DNA from: Bacteroidota bacterium
Lineage (GTDB): Bacteria > Bacteroidota > Bacteroidia > CAIKAF01
Direction: 5' to 3'
Assembly: GCA_016866335.1 (NCBI GenBank)
Contig: VGMT01000007.1
Span: forward strand, 1-64,000
Length of the DNA stretch: 64,000 nt
Position 1 is the stretch's first letter, and each line of letters starts with the position of its first letter. The position numbers were made by a program, and so were the translations under genes. The notes below the pieces were generated by a model, which did no database searches, was not told where the DNA came from, and was given only the letters and a program-made list of their open reading frames with translations. Shown one piece after another: positions 41,156-50,424 of the stretch.

Positions 41156-42448
41156 TTAATTATCTAGCGCGATTCGAGCCTTAACTTCTTGAATTTTTCG
41201 CTCACTTACCCGAGTCATTAAAAAATGAAAGGAATCAATTTTTATTTCTTCGCCTTGCTCGGGAATTCCCTGAAGGTGATAAAGAATGAAGCCCGCTAAG
41301 GTTTCATAATCTTCATGCTCCGGAATGTTAAGGTTGTATTTGCTATTTAAGGTATCGATTTCAAGCCTGCCCGACCACAAAAAAGTGGTTTCATCAAGTT
41401 GCCTGTCGGTTAAAGCGTCCTTATCGTGTTCATCTTGAATTTCACCCACCAATTCTTCAATGATATCTTCTAGGGTAATTAGGCCAGCGGTTCCTCCATA
41501 CTCATCAACCACAATGGCCAACGACTTGTGCTGCTGGATAAATTGTGTCATTATGTCTTTTATGGGAGTGGTTTCGGCTACAAAAAAGACAGGACGCAAA
41601 ATCGCTTTAATGGAGGGAGGGCTGGTAAACAAATCAAAACTATGTGCAAAGCCAATCACCTCGTCAATGCTATCGGAATACACAACAATTTTTGAATGCC
41701 CCGATTCAATAAAAGACTTCCTTAGGGTTTCTATGTCGGCCAACTGCTCAATGGCGGTAATTTCATTTCTAGGAATCATGCATTCCTTGGCTTTGACCGA
41801 AGGAAATTCAAGGGCATTTTGCAAAATCAAAACTTCGTTTTCAACCTTGGCCTGTTCCTCTTTTGCATCTTCTGTAAGCTGCCTTAGGTAGTAGTTTAGG
41901 TCAGCCAGATCTACCCCTTGGCTTTGGTTGTCGGTTTTGATTTTCAATACACTGCGAACAACCCAATTGCTAAAACCAGTAATGATGACCACAGGCAATT
42001 TTAAAACTACATAAAATGCATAGGCAGGCCCAGAAAAAATGGTCAGCATTTTGTTGGGCCGCAATGCAAAAACGGCTTTAGGAAGGTATTCAGCAAAAAA
42101 TAAAATCAAAATCGTGGCAATACTGGTTTGAACAATTAGGCTTGTAAGCTCGGCCCCTTGCGGCCCAAATTTTGAAACATAGGCTTCATTTACAATGGGA
42201 GTCAACCAATTTCCCATAATCAAACCATACACGACCAAGGCCAAATTATTGCCTACCAATAAGGTGGCAATAAATCGGGATGGATTTTGGGTGAGTATAC
42301 TTAACATTTTGGCGGTAAGGCCTTTACGGTTTTTCTCAAGTTCCAATTTCAATTTGTTGCCTGTAATAAAGGCAATTTCAACACCCGAAAAAAAGGCTGA
42401 AAGCAGTACGGCGGTTAACAGCAATACAAAATCAGCGAAACTCATCAT
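41156..42448 (-). CDS. CNNM-domain/CorC hemolysin-family membrane protein
   Basis: A 430-residue protein: CNNM/DUF21 membrane domain with 3-4 helices (1 to about 190, FVLLLTAVLLSAFFSGVEIAFI), a tandem CBS pair (about 200-320), and a CorC_HlyC domain at the C-terminus. The IVVDEYGGTAGLITLEDIIEELVGEI stretch (about 325-350) is the family hallmark. It is implicated in Mg/Co homeostasis; GldE of gliding bacteria has the same architecture, but no gld gene is nearby. ATG at 42448 is preferred; the upstream frame opens with TTG. It ends the coaX-OMP-TPR-lptC series. Confidence 0.88.
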   Translation of the reverse strand: MMSFADFVLLLTAVLLSAFFSGVEIAFITGNKLKLELEKNRKGLTAKMLSILTQNPSRFIATLLVGNNLALVVYGLIMGNWLTPIVNEAYVSKFGPQGAELTSLIVQTSIATILILFFAEYLPKAVFALRPNKMLTIFSGPAYAFYVVLKLPVVIITGFSNWVVRSVLKIKTDNQSQGVDLADLNYYLRQLTEDAKEEQAKVENEVLILQNALEFPSVKAKECMIPRNEITAIEQLADIETLRKSFIESGHSKIVVYSDSIDEVIGFAHSFDLFTSPPSIKAILRPVFFVAETTPIKDIMTQFIQQHKSLAIVVDEYGGTAGLITLEDIIEELVGEIQDEHDKDALTDRQLDETTFLWSGRLEIDTLNSKYNLNIPEHEDYETLAGFILYHLQGIPEQGEEIKIDSFHFLMTRVSERKIQEVKARIALDN

Positions 42449-42611
42449 GGCGTAAAAGTAGGCAAAAGGGAATTCAATTGTCAACGGATTCGGCAATTGA
42501 ACTTAAAACCTTTTTAAATATTCACAGTGCCTGCATGCAACTGCGACGCAATGCCGAAGGCCCAACCCAAAATGAAACCCTACCTAATTTCTGAAATTAG
42601 AGGGCAATCTT

Positions 42612-43154
42612 TTATTCGTTGACCACAAAACTACCCACCGGAACCAAAAATTGATACTCGGTAAAGTCTAAATTTGCCCTCATTCCCAACCCCCGTATAA
42701 GTTGGTTCCCCGACCGTATTCCTACTTCTTCGGGGCAGGTAATTTCCCCCTCTTTGTTGGGCATCTCCTTCCAATACAATACCGTTGTTTTAAGGGTGTC
42801 TCCTTTGGGATTTGTAACGACAACCGAGCCGCTTGCTCGAATTATGCTTGTTTTTTCAAACATCACAGCAGAATCGGCCGACAAGCTCGAAATGACCCTT
42901 CCTTGACCATCTAAAAACCGCATATTTAATCCTTGAGGCATTTGGCTTCTGGGGTTCTCGCCTCCAAAAATCTCTCTTAAGGGGGCCTTCATTTCAAAGC
43001 GTTGCTTTCCAGAATCGCTGTAGGCCAATACAAAATCCTTGGTTACCAGCAATGGAATGTTGTTCGATTGGGGCAAGGGTATTACCTCTTGCAAATTGTT
43101 TGAGCAAGCAATGAGACCCAATCCCAACCCAAGCCAAACTAAGACTTTGCGCAT
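42612..43154 (-). CDS. lptC: LPS export protein LptC (lipoprotein form)
   Basis: A 180-residue periplasmic protein of the Lpt bridge that passes lipopolysaccharide from LptBFG to LptA. Here the N-terminus is a lipoprotein signal (lipobox LIAC, Cys about 17) instead of the E. coli-type helix, common in Bacteroidota. The beta-jellyroll pattern is visible (VLAYSDSGKQRFEMKAPLRE, GRVISSLSADSAVMFEKTS, IIRASGSVVVTNPKGD, LIRGLGMRANLDFTEY). It starts 4 bp after the TPR gene, so the two are one transcript. Confidence 0.88.
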   Translation of the reverse strand: MRKVLVWLGLGLGLIACSNNLQEVIPLPQSNNIPLLVTKDFVLAYSDSGKQRFEMKAPLREIFGGENPRSQMPQGLNMRFLDGQGRVISSLSADSAVMFEKTSIIRASGSVVVTNPKGDTLKTTVLYWKEMPNKEGEITCPEEVGIRSGNQLIRGLGMRANLDFTEYQFLVPVGSFVVNE

Positions 43155-43158
43155 GTTT

Positions 43159-44544
43159 TTAACGGGTACGAACCGTGGTGGTGGTTTGAATCCAGCACCC
43201 TACGTTTACCGTATCTCCGTCTTTCATTTCGATGAAGAAGCAATCCGATTTCAAAGGATATGACCCAGCCATGTTGTTCAATCTTTTTTGTGCCTTTTCC
43301 GCAACCGAGGGGTCAAGATTTTTGGCTTTAATGTACTGGTCAGATGCTGCCCAATAGGCCCCAAACGAAGTACATTTGTCGTCTGTACTGCAGGACCCAC
43401 CTGAACTGGCATACAAATCGCCGATAAAAATATAGGGCTCCCCCCAGTTGGGAAGAATTTCTGCCGCCATACGAGCCGCCTGCCGTGCTCCAGATAAACT
43501 GCCAGCTTCTCGTTGAGCCGAAGCTTGGACCATTAGAAATTTCGCCTTTTTGGTTGGATCTTCCTCCAAATCAACGGCTTTTTTAAATGCGCTTACAGCT
43601 TTAGCTTCTTCTTTTGAGATGGTATACATTCTACCTAAGCGAAGGTAAGCCGTGGCATTCGGAAAGAATTCCGCATTTTTTTCCATGATGGCAAGAAGAT
43701 TGACGTTGCCAGCATATTCAGGTTTTTTGGCGCAAGATTTTCTATCCAATGCCGCTGAGGTCTTTCTGATCCAAGAAGAATCTCCAGATTTACTTGCAAA
43801 GTCTCGTTCCACAACTTCCATCAAGTTTTCGCAGGTCAAGCAGGGACCAGCCAATTCGCTGACCTTATTTTGTGCTAAGAGGAAGTTGTTCAATTTAACG
43901 CTATCTGCTTCACCTACTTTTTCAAGGCCAAGGTCAATAAAATCGCTAATCAAATTGTAGGCATCAATCACATCTCCGCAGTCTTTTTTGTTGGCCTTAC
44001 GCAAATAGGCAGTATAAATCATATGCAAATACATAACCTGAGCCTCGGTGTTTTCTTTTTCCAATTCCAAGGCACGTTTGCTCATGGTGTAAATCTCTTC
44101 CACTTGGTTTTTATCATACACTGCCAAAGCTTTCACTTTCTTTCCTAAAATAAAGCCTTCGGTTCCATATTTGGAATCTTGCCTCCCTGCTTCAAAACGC
44201 TTTTCATAGAGCAAAAACAGCGTGTCAATCCATCCTTTTTTTCTGGTTTCATCGCTTTCAGATTTAATCAAATCTTGAAGCATAACTTCTCCCCGAATAT
44301 AAAGTCCGGTTCCAGGAGTCAAGCAATTCGCAATCAAATATCGGAAAGCCGGTAAGGCATACTGGTAGTCCTTAATTTTGGCATTGTCGGTAAAAATTTG
44401 GAACTCTTTTTTGCATTCCTCGCTTCCAGAGGCTTCTCCTTCGGCTGCGGGTTCGTCTTGCGCCCAAGCCAGGTTGTTCATACTCCCCAGAGTTAGCAAT
44501 CCAAAGCTAAGTAATCCGATGTGCAAAATCTTAAAACGCTTCAT
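43159..44544 (-). CDS. Exported tetratricopeptide-rich protein
   Basis: A 461-residue envelope protein with a signal peptide (1 to about 29, MNNLAWAQ) and helical repeats of TPR type, clearest at about 285-345 (TAYLRLGRMYTISKEEAKAVSAFKKAVDL and KFLMVQASAQREAGSLSGARQAA). Five or more Cys residues (for example SEECKKEF, GPCLTCEN, GGSCSTDDKCTSFG) suggest structural disulfides. It lies between a predicted outer-membrane protein (20 bp) and lptC (4 bp), a set I recall as recurring in Bacteroidota; a role in envelope assembly is inferred from context only. Confidence 0.82.
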   Translation of the reverse strand: MKRFKILHIGLLSFGLLTLGSMNNLAWAQDEPAAEGEASGSEECKKEFQIFTDNAKIKDYQYALPAFRYLIANCLTPGTGLYIRGEVMLQDLIKSESDETRKKGWIDTLFLLYEKRFEAGRQDSKYGTEGFILGKKVKALAVYDKNQVEEIYTMSKRALELEKENTEAQVMYLHMIYTAYLRKANKKDCGDVIDAYNLISDFIDLGLEKVGEADSVKLNNFLLAQNKVSELAGPCLTCENLMEVVERDFASKSGDSSWIRKTSAALDRKSCAKKPEYAGNVNLLAIMEKNAEFFPNATAYLRLGRMYTISKEEAKAVSAFKKAVDLEEDPTKKAKFLMVQASAQREAGSLSGARQAARMAAEILPNWGEPYIFIGDLYASSGGSCSTDDKCTSFGAYWAASDQYIKAKNLDPSVAEKAQKRLNNMAGSYPLKSDCFFIEMKDGDTVNVGCWIQTTTTVRTR

Positions 44545-44564
44545 GGCTCTTTTTTTGTTAAAAG

Positions 44565-45953
44565 TTAATTAAATCTAGGTTGATCAAACCACCAATCTCG
44601 AAGAGAAACCCCCAATGTAATTCGGAAGAACAATTCCCGGTATGTTCCAGGAGCTTCCGATCCCACCAAGAGTACCTGGGCGCCAAGATTTAGGTATGAA
44701 CCCAAATATTTGCTTTGCCCCATATTTCTTCCTCTTCTAAATCCATGATTGAACGGTAATCCTAAACCAATTCCCATGCCAAATTCGGTGACTGGGAATT
44801 TTTCTGGCTGAAAAGTATTGATTTGATAATGTAAACCCAATCGGGCAATGGTGTTTTTTGAAAACACGGAACCGCTTGGTTTTTTCTTCCAGTTCCCAGG
44901 TTGGCATTGAAATCCTGAGCCAATCCCCCAGGCATCGGCGTAGAGCCCCGAGGGGTCATTAAAATACCGAAACTGGCTGCCCGAACTAAAATGGGCATCA
45001 GCAACCCAAAGCCATTTGCCGGGATTACTCCACTGCAATCCCGCGCGAATTACACCGGGCATCTGCACAGCAGCTCCCGATTCTTGGCTTAACTGAATTG
45101 TGTCTCCCACGATGTTGTAGGCACCGGCAACGTACTGCATGCCTAGCTGCATTCTCGAGGCCGTTATGGGCATACTGGGTTGGTATGAAATGCCCAGCAC
45201 CAATTCCTGATGCTTCCTTATTGTATCCACTCTTCCCTTTGTATTGGTGACAAACCGTTTAAAGTTCAATTCAAACCGATGTTGAATGCCCAAATCGTAG
45301 GAAAAGGATCCGGCCTCTACTTCCTCTCTGTTTCGAGTAGAGAAAAAGCCTTGATTTGAAGGCAAAATCAAATTTCGATCTCGGGTCAGCGAGCCAAACG
45401 TATAATGAAAGCCGGCTCCAAGGCTGAAACGCCGAAATAGAACAATTCCATGGTACCAAGAAAGCCGATTCCAACCACCACTGCCATTAAAAGCCCGTTC
45501 AACGGGAATGGTATCGCCATTGCTAATTAGGGCCGAGGAATCTCGCATGGAGTACCCGATTTGCGAAAAGGGGGAAAACGAAAGGGCCATAGAGTACTGG
45601 AAACCACGGGTTTTTCGCACCACAGGCAATCCCAAACTAAAGTTATTTACGAATAGATTGCCAAAGCTGTACGTTGAATTTCCAATGGTTCGGCTTCCAC
45701 TGTTTATTTCGGTTCCCACCTGAAGGGTAACCAAATCTACCGCCGAAATAGAAGCCGGATTTAAGAAGCTTAAACTCATGGAATCACGCAAGGCCGCTCC
45801 TGTTTGCCCCATCACTGAACCATGCTGAGCGAAAGGCCTTTGCCATTCCCCTATGCCATAAATTGAGAAGGGCGAGAAGTCATCTACCTGCGCTTTGACG
45901 GTTCCAATCCATGCAAATACTGCGAAAAATACTATCCGTTTGAGTCTGTGCAT
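44565..45953 (-). CDS. Predicted outer-membrane beta-barrel protein
   Basis: A 462-residue protein with a signal peptide (1 to about 22, AWIGTVKAQ) and then DDFSPFSIYGIGEW, an opening typical of a conserved Bacteroidota outer-membrane family. Many alternating amphipathic strands follow (for example FSLGAGFHYTFGSLTRD and FELNFKRFVTNTKG), ending with a barrel-like C-terminus LFFRITLGVSLRDWWF. Two ATGs lie upstream in frame (45971, 45965); 45953 gives the cleanest signal peptide. It overlaps the 3' end of coaX by 22 bp. Function unknown. Confidence 0.78.
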   Translation of the reverse strand: MHRLKRIVFFAVFAWIGTVKAQVDDFSPFSIYGIGEWQRPFAQHGSVMGQTGAALRDSMSLSFLNPASISAVDLVTLQVGTEINSGSRTIGNSTYSFGNLFVNNFSLGLPVVRKTRGFQYSMALSFSPFSQIGYSMRDSSALISNGDTIPVERAFNGSGGWNRLSWYHGIVLFRRFSLGAGFHYTFGSLTRDRNLILPSNQGFFSTRNREEVEAGSFSYDLGIQHRFELNFKRFVTNTKGRVDTIRKHQELVLGISYQPSMPITASRMQLGMQYVAGAYNIVGDTIQLSQESGAAVQMPGVIRAGLQWSNPGKWLWVADAHFSSGSQFRYFNDPSGLYADAWGIGSGFQCQPGNWKKKPSGSVFSKNTIARLGLHYQINTFQPEKFPVTEFGMGIGLGLPFNHGFRRGRNMGQSKYLGSYLNLGAQVLLVGSEAPGTYRELFFRITLGVSLRDWWFDQPRFN

Positions 45954-46684
45954 GTGCGATTCCATTTCCATAAGTGCACCATTCCTTCAAAAACCAAAAG
46001 GGGCGCGGCAAAGATGCGATTTTTAGGGTTAGCCTCAAAATAACGTGAATCTCCGCCCGTTAGGTAAACGATTCCTTCGGGTTTTTGTTTTTTAAAGCGC
46101 TCGATTCCCTTTTTTATTTCTACATTCCAGCCACCCAAAGCCCCTAAAATCAAAGCTTCCTGGGTCGTCTTTGGGAATGGATTTAGATGGTTCGGCTTTA
46201 AATCTTCAAAGGTTACCAAGGGCAAACGGCCTGTGTAAGCGTTCATGGCTTTGGCACGCAAGTTCAATCCAGGTGAAATCGCTCCAGCAAGATGCCCCCG
46301 AATTGAATCCAAATAATCGAAAGTTACGCAAGTGCCTGCATCAATGATTAAGCAGTCGGCCTTTGGATTTCGGTAAAATGCGCCTGCTACTGCCGCCATC
46401 CTGTCTGATCCCCAACCGTTTCGGTCGTATTCGCTGTTAAAGGGAAGGTTGGTCTCAGCTCCAAGGCTTAATATTGGCCCAGTCCATTCCGATACAATCC
46501 TTGGAATTTTATTGGAGACACTGCAAACAACCAAAGGGGCCCCGCTTTTTGCCTCATCTAAGGTCAATCTTTCCGCCGGTTCTTGAGTCCATTCCCATTT
46601 GTCCATTTCTTCATTCCATAGACTCACCTTGGCAGACGAATTGCCCAGATCTATCGCATAAAGAAGAGTTGAACTGGTATTCAT
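45932..46684 (-). CDS. coaX: Type III pantothenate kinase
   Basis: A 250-residue ASKHA-fold kinase for the first step of coenzyme A synthesis. Motifs: phosphate 1 loop AIDLGNSSAKVSLW (about 10-23), the NGWGSDRMAAVAGA pantothenate and catalytic Asp region, DAGTCVTFD phosphate 2 loop, and GAISPGLNLRAKAM. Type III kinases are K+-dependent and insensitive to CoA feedback. It heads the minus-strand set with the outer-membrane protein, TPR protein and lptC, directly downstream of the tRNA-Phe terminator. Confidence 0.95.
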   Translation of the reverse strand: MNTSSTLLYAIDLGNSSAKVSLWNEEMDKWEWTQEPAERLTLDEAKSGAPLVVCSVSNKIPRIVSEWTGPILSLGAETNLPFNSEYDRNGWGSDRMAAVAGAFYRNPKADCLIIDAGTCVTFDYLDSIRGHLAGAISPGLNLRAKAMNAYTGRLPLVTFEDLKPNHLNPFPKTTQEALILGALGGWNVEIKKGIERFKKQKPEGIVYLTGGDSRYFEANPKNRIFAAPLLVFEGMVHLWKWNRTCTDSNG

Positions 46685-46719
46685 TTTATCTGATTTGGGG
46701 TTTAGCCCTCAGCGAAAAC

Positions 46720-46743
46720 AAAAAAACCCCGTTGCCGGGGTTT
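46720..46743 (-). terminator. Rho-independent terminator of tRNA-Phe
   Basis: On the minus strand AAACCCCG-GCAA-CGGGGTTT followed by T residues forms an 8-bp GC-rich stem with a GCAA tetraloop. It lies directly after the tRNA and 36 bp before the coaX ATG. Confidence 0.88.
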
Positions 46744-46744
46744 G

Positions 46745-46817
46745 TGGTACCAGTTGGAATCGAACCAACGACACAAGGATTTTCAGTCCTTTGCTCTACC
46801 GACTGAGCTATGGTACC
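46745..46817 (-). tRNA. tRNA-Phe (anticodon GAA)
   Basis: On the minus strand the sequence starts GGTACCATAGCTCAGTCGG and ends in TGGTACCA with a perfect 7-bp acceptor. The anticodon arm AAGGA-CTGAAAA-TCCTT places GAA as anticodon, and the T arm GTTGG-TTCGATT-CCAAC is intact. CCA is not encoded beyond the discriminator A. Length 73 nt. Confidence 0.96.
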
Positions 46818-46831
46818 TTTATTGGGGAGTG

Positions 46832-46839
46832 CAAATGTA
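46832..46839 (-). promoter_or_regulatory. -7 promoter box of tRNA-Phe
   Basis: The minus strand reads TACATTTG (TAnnTTTG), 14 nt before the first tRNA base. Confidence 0.5.
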
Positions 46840-46953
46840 TAAAAAAAATGCAATGCTAAACCCTTGAAGCCAACTTTATGTTCATAGGGAATACCAGTAG
46901 GGTAAGAAGTTCGGCAGGCTTTAAAAATTCGCGGTTTTTTGGACCTCACTGAA

Positions 46954-47442
46954 TCAGAAGCTGTACATCAAACCAACATGGGGTACCAAAGCAACCGATG
47001 TGGCTGAACCCAAAACAATGGGCATGCGCACTCCTCCCTCTGCAAACAGAAAAGGGGTAAGCTCGTATCGGTAGCGAACATCAGGCTGCAGAAGAAGGCC
47101 TCCGCCCCCACCGCCAAATAAGCCTCCAATTCCAGCATTGGTAATCAACTGCCCTTTGCTCAATGGAATATGGTAGCCGCCTTTTGCCACAAAAGAAAAG
47201 GCCGCCCCGCCAAAATTAATGGTTACCAACCCTGCTTCTATTCCCCCCGAAATCTTAGGGCTTATCGTATAGCTTATATCTGCGTTCCATTGGAACCATG
47301 CAAAGGTGGAACCATTTATAAAAGCCGGACCAATAGCCAAATTACTGCCCGTGAAAAATCCTATTGGCACCCGGTAGGTCTGGGCATTGGACGAAAAAGA
47401 AATTCCCAAGGCCAACACAAAAAACAAAGCTATTTTACGCAT
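46954..47442 (-). CDS. Small outer-membrane beta-barrel-like protein
   Basis: A 162-residue exported protein with a signal peptide (1-20, ISFSSNAQ) and about eight predicted amphipathic strands with glycine-rich turns (for example KISGGIEAGLVTINFGG and GIGGLFGGGGGGLLLQPDVRYR), ending FVPHVGLMYSF-like with terminal Phe, the usual barrel end. Size fits an eight-strand OmpA/OmpW-like barrel. No specific family recognised; function unknown. Confidence 0.75.
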   Translation of the reverse strand: MRKIALFFVLALGISFSSNAQTYRVPIGFFTGSNLAIGPAFINGSTFAWFQWNADISYTISPKISGGIEAGLVTINFGGAAFSFVAKGGYHIPLSKGQLITNAGIGGLFGGGGGGLLLQPDVRYRYELTPFLFAEGGVRMPIVLGSATSVALVPHVGLMYSF

Positions 47443-47520
47443 ACGAAAGCTGGATTTAAGGTGTTAATTGTTCTGCAAAATTAAGCCAAAAACTTCGTAA
47501 ACGCAAACTTTCGATTTAGT

Positions 47521-50337
47521 TTAATCCTCCGCCTTTTTCAGTATAATTGGCATGTCTAGAGCTTCCAGTTTGCTTTTTAATTGTGTGTAATCGGCCACAA
47601 CCACCACCCAAACAGATTGAGCATCCAAATACCGCTTAAGGTGAAAATTCATTTGCTCTAAATTTAAACTTTTAAGCATGTTCTTTTGCTTAACTGGGTA
47701 ATCTTCCATGGCTTGGTAGGTTAAAACATTCTTTAAAATGGATTGGCGCTGCCAAGGAGTTTCGTAATTTAAAGCGTCGCGTTGCACCATGGCCATGCGG
47801 GTAAAATCCATTTCTGATTCTGTGGGTCCATCGCTTAGGTATTTCTTAATTTCCTTGGTAATTTCATAAAGGGTGGAATCGGTGGTGCCATGCAAAAATG
47901 AACCCGAAATTTGATAATATCCCAAATGCTGGTTCGACTGATAAGCACCTCGAACCCCATACGTATAGCCCTTATCTTCTCTTAAATTTAAGTTCAACCT
48001 GCTGTTAAAAGCACCGGAAAATGGGAAAATAGCTACTGTCGACATAAAATGAGGCCCCAGCGCTGAGTAAGGCATGCCAGGGGAAACCCACCGGATTTCG
48101 GACTGAGCTGAACCTGGTTTGTCAACCACAACCAAGGTTGGCCTCATTGGGAACTTAAGTTCAGGAATCACGAATTTGCTTTCTACAGGTTGTCTTTTTA
48201 ACTTGTTAAGGAAACCCAATTCGTCTTCCAATTCTTGGGCGTTAGAAAACCCTACGGCCGAAATTTGAGTTTTTGAAGGCTGGAACACCTTGTCGTACCA
48301 ATCCAAAATGTCTTTTCTTGTTATCGAGCTTGAACTTTTAATGCTTCCTGCCTCCGGAAGACCTGCCCGATGGCCTTCCATTAAGGTGGCATTTACCATA
48401 TCTGAGGCCAATGCGCCAGCATTGGTTTTTCTGTTTTTCAAATTCTCAATCTGTTGTTTTCTTAACCGTTCTATATCCTCTGCATCGAATGCCGGCTTTA
48501 ATAAACGCTCCTCTACGATTTGCAACACTTCCGTTAGGTCCTTTTTAAGGCAACGAATTGAAATTCCAGTTTCAAGATTTGTGTTATAAAATGAAACCGA
48601 TGCCCCCAACGATTTTAATTTGTCGTTCAATACTTCGGTCGCAGTGTTAAGGGTTTTCTCTTCCAAAAGATCAACCATTAACTGCCCCACACCAGCCAAT
48701 GGAATGGATTCACTCCAATACCCCATTGGCCAAGAAATTTGAAGGGAAATTAAGGGCAATTCTGGGTACGATGTGCCCACCGCTGTTGCACCTGATGCAA
48801 GGGTTTGTTTCCAAATTTTCATTGGACTATCCGAAATTTCAGCGGAGGCCTTTGGTTTCTTTGAACGATCAAAATTGTCTTTTCCCTTGGTGTAGGTTAA
48901 ATTGGCATATTCTGAAAGATCAGGATTATAGCCGGCCGGAGTCGCTGGCCTTCCCGAATTGTCGGGCGCGGCTGCCGCCAATTCGCCCTCTTTGGGTAAA
49001 CACGACAAATATACGGCAGGTTTTCCTTTTAGGTATTTTTTGTAAACAGCCATTACTTGGTCTGGGCTTACCTTCCTGTATCGATCAATTTCGGTTAGTC
49101 TATTTTTTGGAGAGCCAGTAAACGTTTGATAATACGCAAGCTGGGCAGCTTTGCCCGAAATTGACGCTAGTCCCTGTATAGCTTCTGCCTCTTGCTGATT
49201 GGCAAAACGCTCGATATCTTCTGCCGTTACGCCCCGTTTTTCAAATGCCAACAATGCCTTCTCCCATTCTAATTTTAAATTTGGCAACGTTGCATTGGGA
49301 AAACCGGTCAGGCTAACAGAAATGTACCCCGCTAACTCGGCTGTAGAGTGGTATGCATAGGCCGACTTTGCTTTTTGAGTTTTTTCCAATTGCTGATACA
49401 ATATTGAACTTTTTCCATTTCCGATTAAATCAGATAAAATGTCAAGGGCTGCCTCATCTTCATGCCTAGATTCTACCGTAGGGTAGGTGATTGAAAGCAA
49501 TGGAAATCGAATTTTGTCTTGGTACGAAACAAATTTATCTGAATCCAATTTCACCGGTTTTGGTTTCATGGATTGAACCTCAGGCCCTTTAGGGATCGAG
49601 CCAAAATAGGTTTTGACCCAGTTTAAACACTGAGCACGGTCAAAATTTCCAGCAATGGTAAGGGTGGCATTGTTTGGACCATACCACCTTAAGAAAAAAC
49701 GCTTTAGGTCCTCTAGGGTGGCCGCATTTAAATCTTCTATATATCCTATGGTGGTCCATGAATATGGGTGCCCAAAAGGGTAAAGGGCTTCCATGGTTTT
49801 TTCATATACCAATCCGTACGGTCTATTGTCGTAGCGCTGCCCACGTTCGTTTTTGACGGTGGCCCTTTGAATTTCAAACTTTTTAAGCGTAACCGCATCT
49901 AAAAAAAATCCCATCCGGTCTGCCTCCAACCACAACGCTGTTTCTAATTGGTTAGATGGCAGTGTTTCAAAATAGTTGGTCCTATCTAAATTGGTTGTTC
50001 CGTTTAAAGTTCCGCCCGCCTCTGTTACAATTTTGAAATGTTCTTCATCGGCTACATTGTCTGAACCCTGAAACATCATGTGCTCAAAAAAGTGAGCAAA
50101 CCCTGATCTTCCTGGCATTTCTCTTGCTGACCCTACATGGTAGGTAACATCTACATGCACCATTGGATCTGAAGAATCGGCATGCAAAATTACCGTTAAT
50201 CCATTGTCTAACTGGAACTTTTCATAGGGTATTATCCATGGATATTGAGGGTCAGAAACCTGCGATTCTATGGGTTTCCACTGTGCAAAACCAGGTAGGC
50301 TGCAGCCCAAAATCAACCAAAAGGAAATCCGTTTCAT
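47521..50337 (-). CDS. M16 family zinc peptidase (two-domain pair in one chain)
   Basis: A 938-residue exported protein with a signal peptide (1 to about 19, SLPGFAQ). The first M16 half carries the inverted zinc motif FFEH within FAHFFEHMMFQGSDN (about 75-89) and the downstream Glu in ATVKNERGQRYDNRPYG. The second half (about 515-930) lacks a zinc motif, as in pitrilysin-like enzymes where it is structural. It probably degrades peptides in the periplasm. The ATG at 50337 begins the signal peptide; the longer frame opens with TTG. Confidence 0.92.
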   Translation of the reverse strand: MKRISFWLILGCSLPGFAQWKPIESQVSDPQYPWIIPYEKFQLDNGLTVILHADSSDPMVHVDVTYHVGSAREMPGRSGFAHFFEHMMFQGSDNVADEEHFKIVTEAGGTLNGTTNLDRTNYFETLPSNQLETALWLEADRMGFFLDAVTLKKFEIQRATVKNERGQRYDNRPYGLVYEKTMEALYPFGHPYSWTTIGYIEDLNAATLEDLKRFFLRWYGPNNATLTIAGNFDRAQCLNWVKTYFGSIPKGPEVQSMKPKPVKLDSDKFVSYQDKIRFPLLSITYPTVESRHEDEAALDILSDLIGNGKSSILYQQLEKTQKAKSAYAYHSTAELAGYISVSLTGFPNATLPNLKLEWEKALLAFEKRGVTAEDIERFANQQEAEAIQGLASISGKAAQLAYYQTFTGSPKNRLTEIDRYRKVSPDQVMAVYKKYLKGKPAVYLSCLPKEGELAAAAPDNSGRPATPAGYNPDLSEYANLTYTKGKDNFDRSKKPKASAEISDSPMKIWKQTLASGATAVGTSYPELPLISLQISWPMGYWSESIPLAGVGQLMVDLLEEKTLNTATEVLNDKLKSLGASVSFYNTNLETGISIRCLKKDLTEVLQIVEERLLKPAFDAEDIERLRKQQIENLKNRKTNAGALASDMVNATLMEGHRAGLPEAGSIKSSSSITRKDILDWYDKVFQPSKTQISAVGFSNAQELEDELGFLNKLKRQPVESKFVIPELKFPMRPTLVVVDKPGSAQSEIRWVSPGMPYSALGPHFMSTVAIFPFSGAFNSRLNLNLREDKGYTYGVRGAYQSNQHLGYYQISGSFLHGTTDSTLYEITKEIKKYLSDGPTESEMDFTRMAMVQRDALNYETPWQRQSILKNVLTYQAMEDYPVKQKNMLKSLNLEQMNFHLKRYLDAQSVWVVVVADYTQLKSKLEALDMPIILKKAED

Positions 50338-50424
50338 CTTTGTTTTTGTTTGTCCAAAGATAAAAACTATTTGCCCCAATTAGATTTCCCTGCAAATTGA
50401 AACTTCTGTTGCCATTCAAGGCAT

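Noticed and set aside
41156-42448. CNNM/CorC protein as gliding protein GldE
   Set aside because: Architecture is shared by both families, but no gldD or other gld gene is near and the context (coaX, lptC) fits the general hemolysin-family member better.
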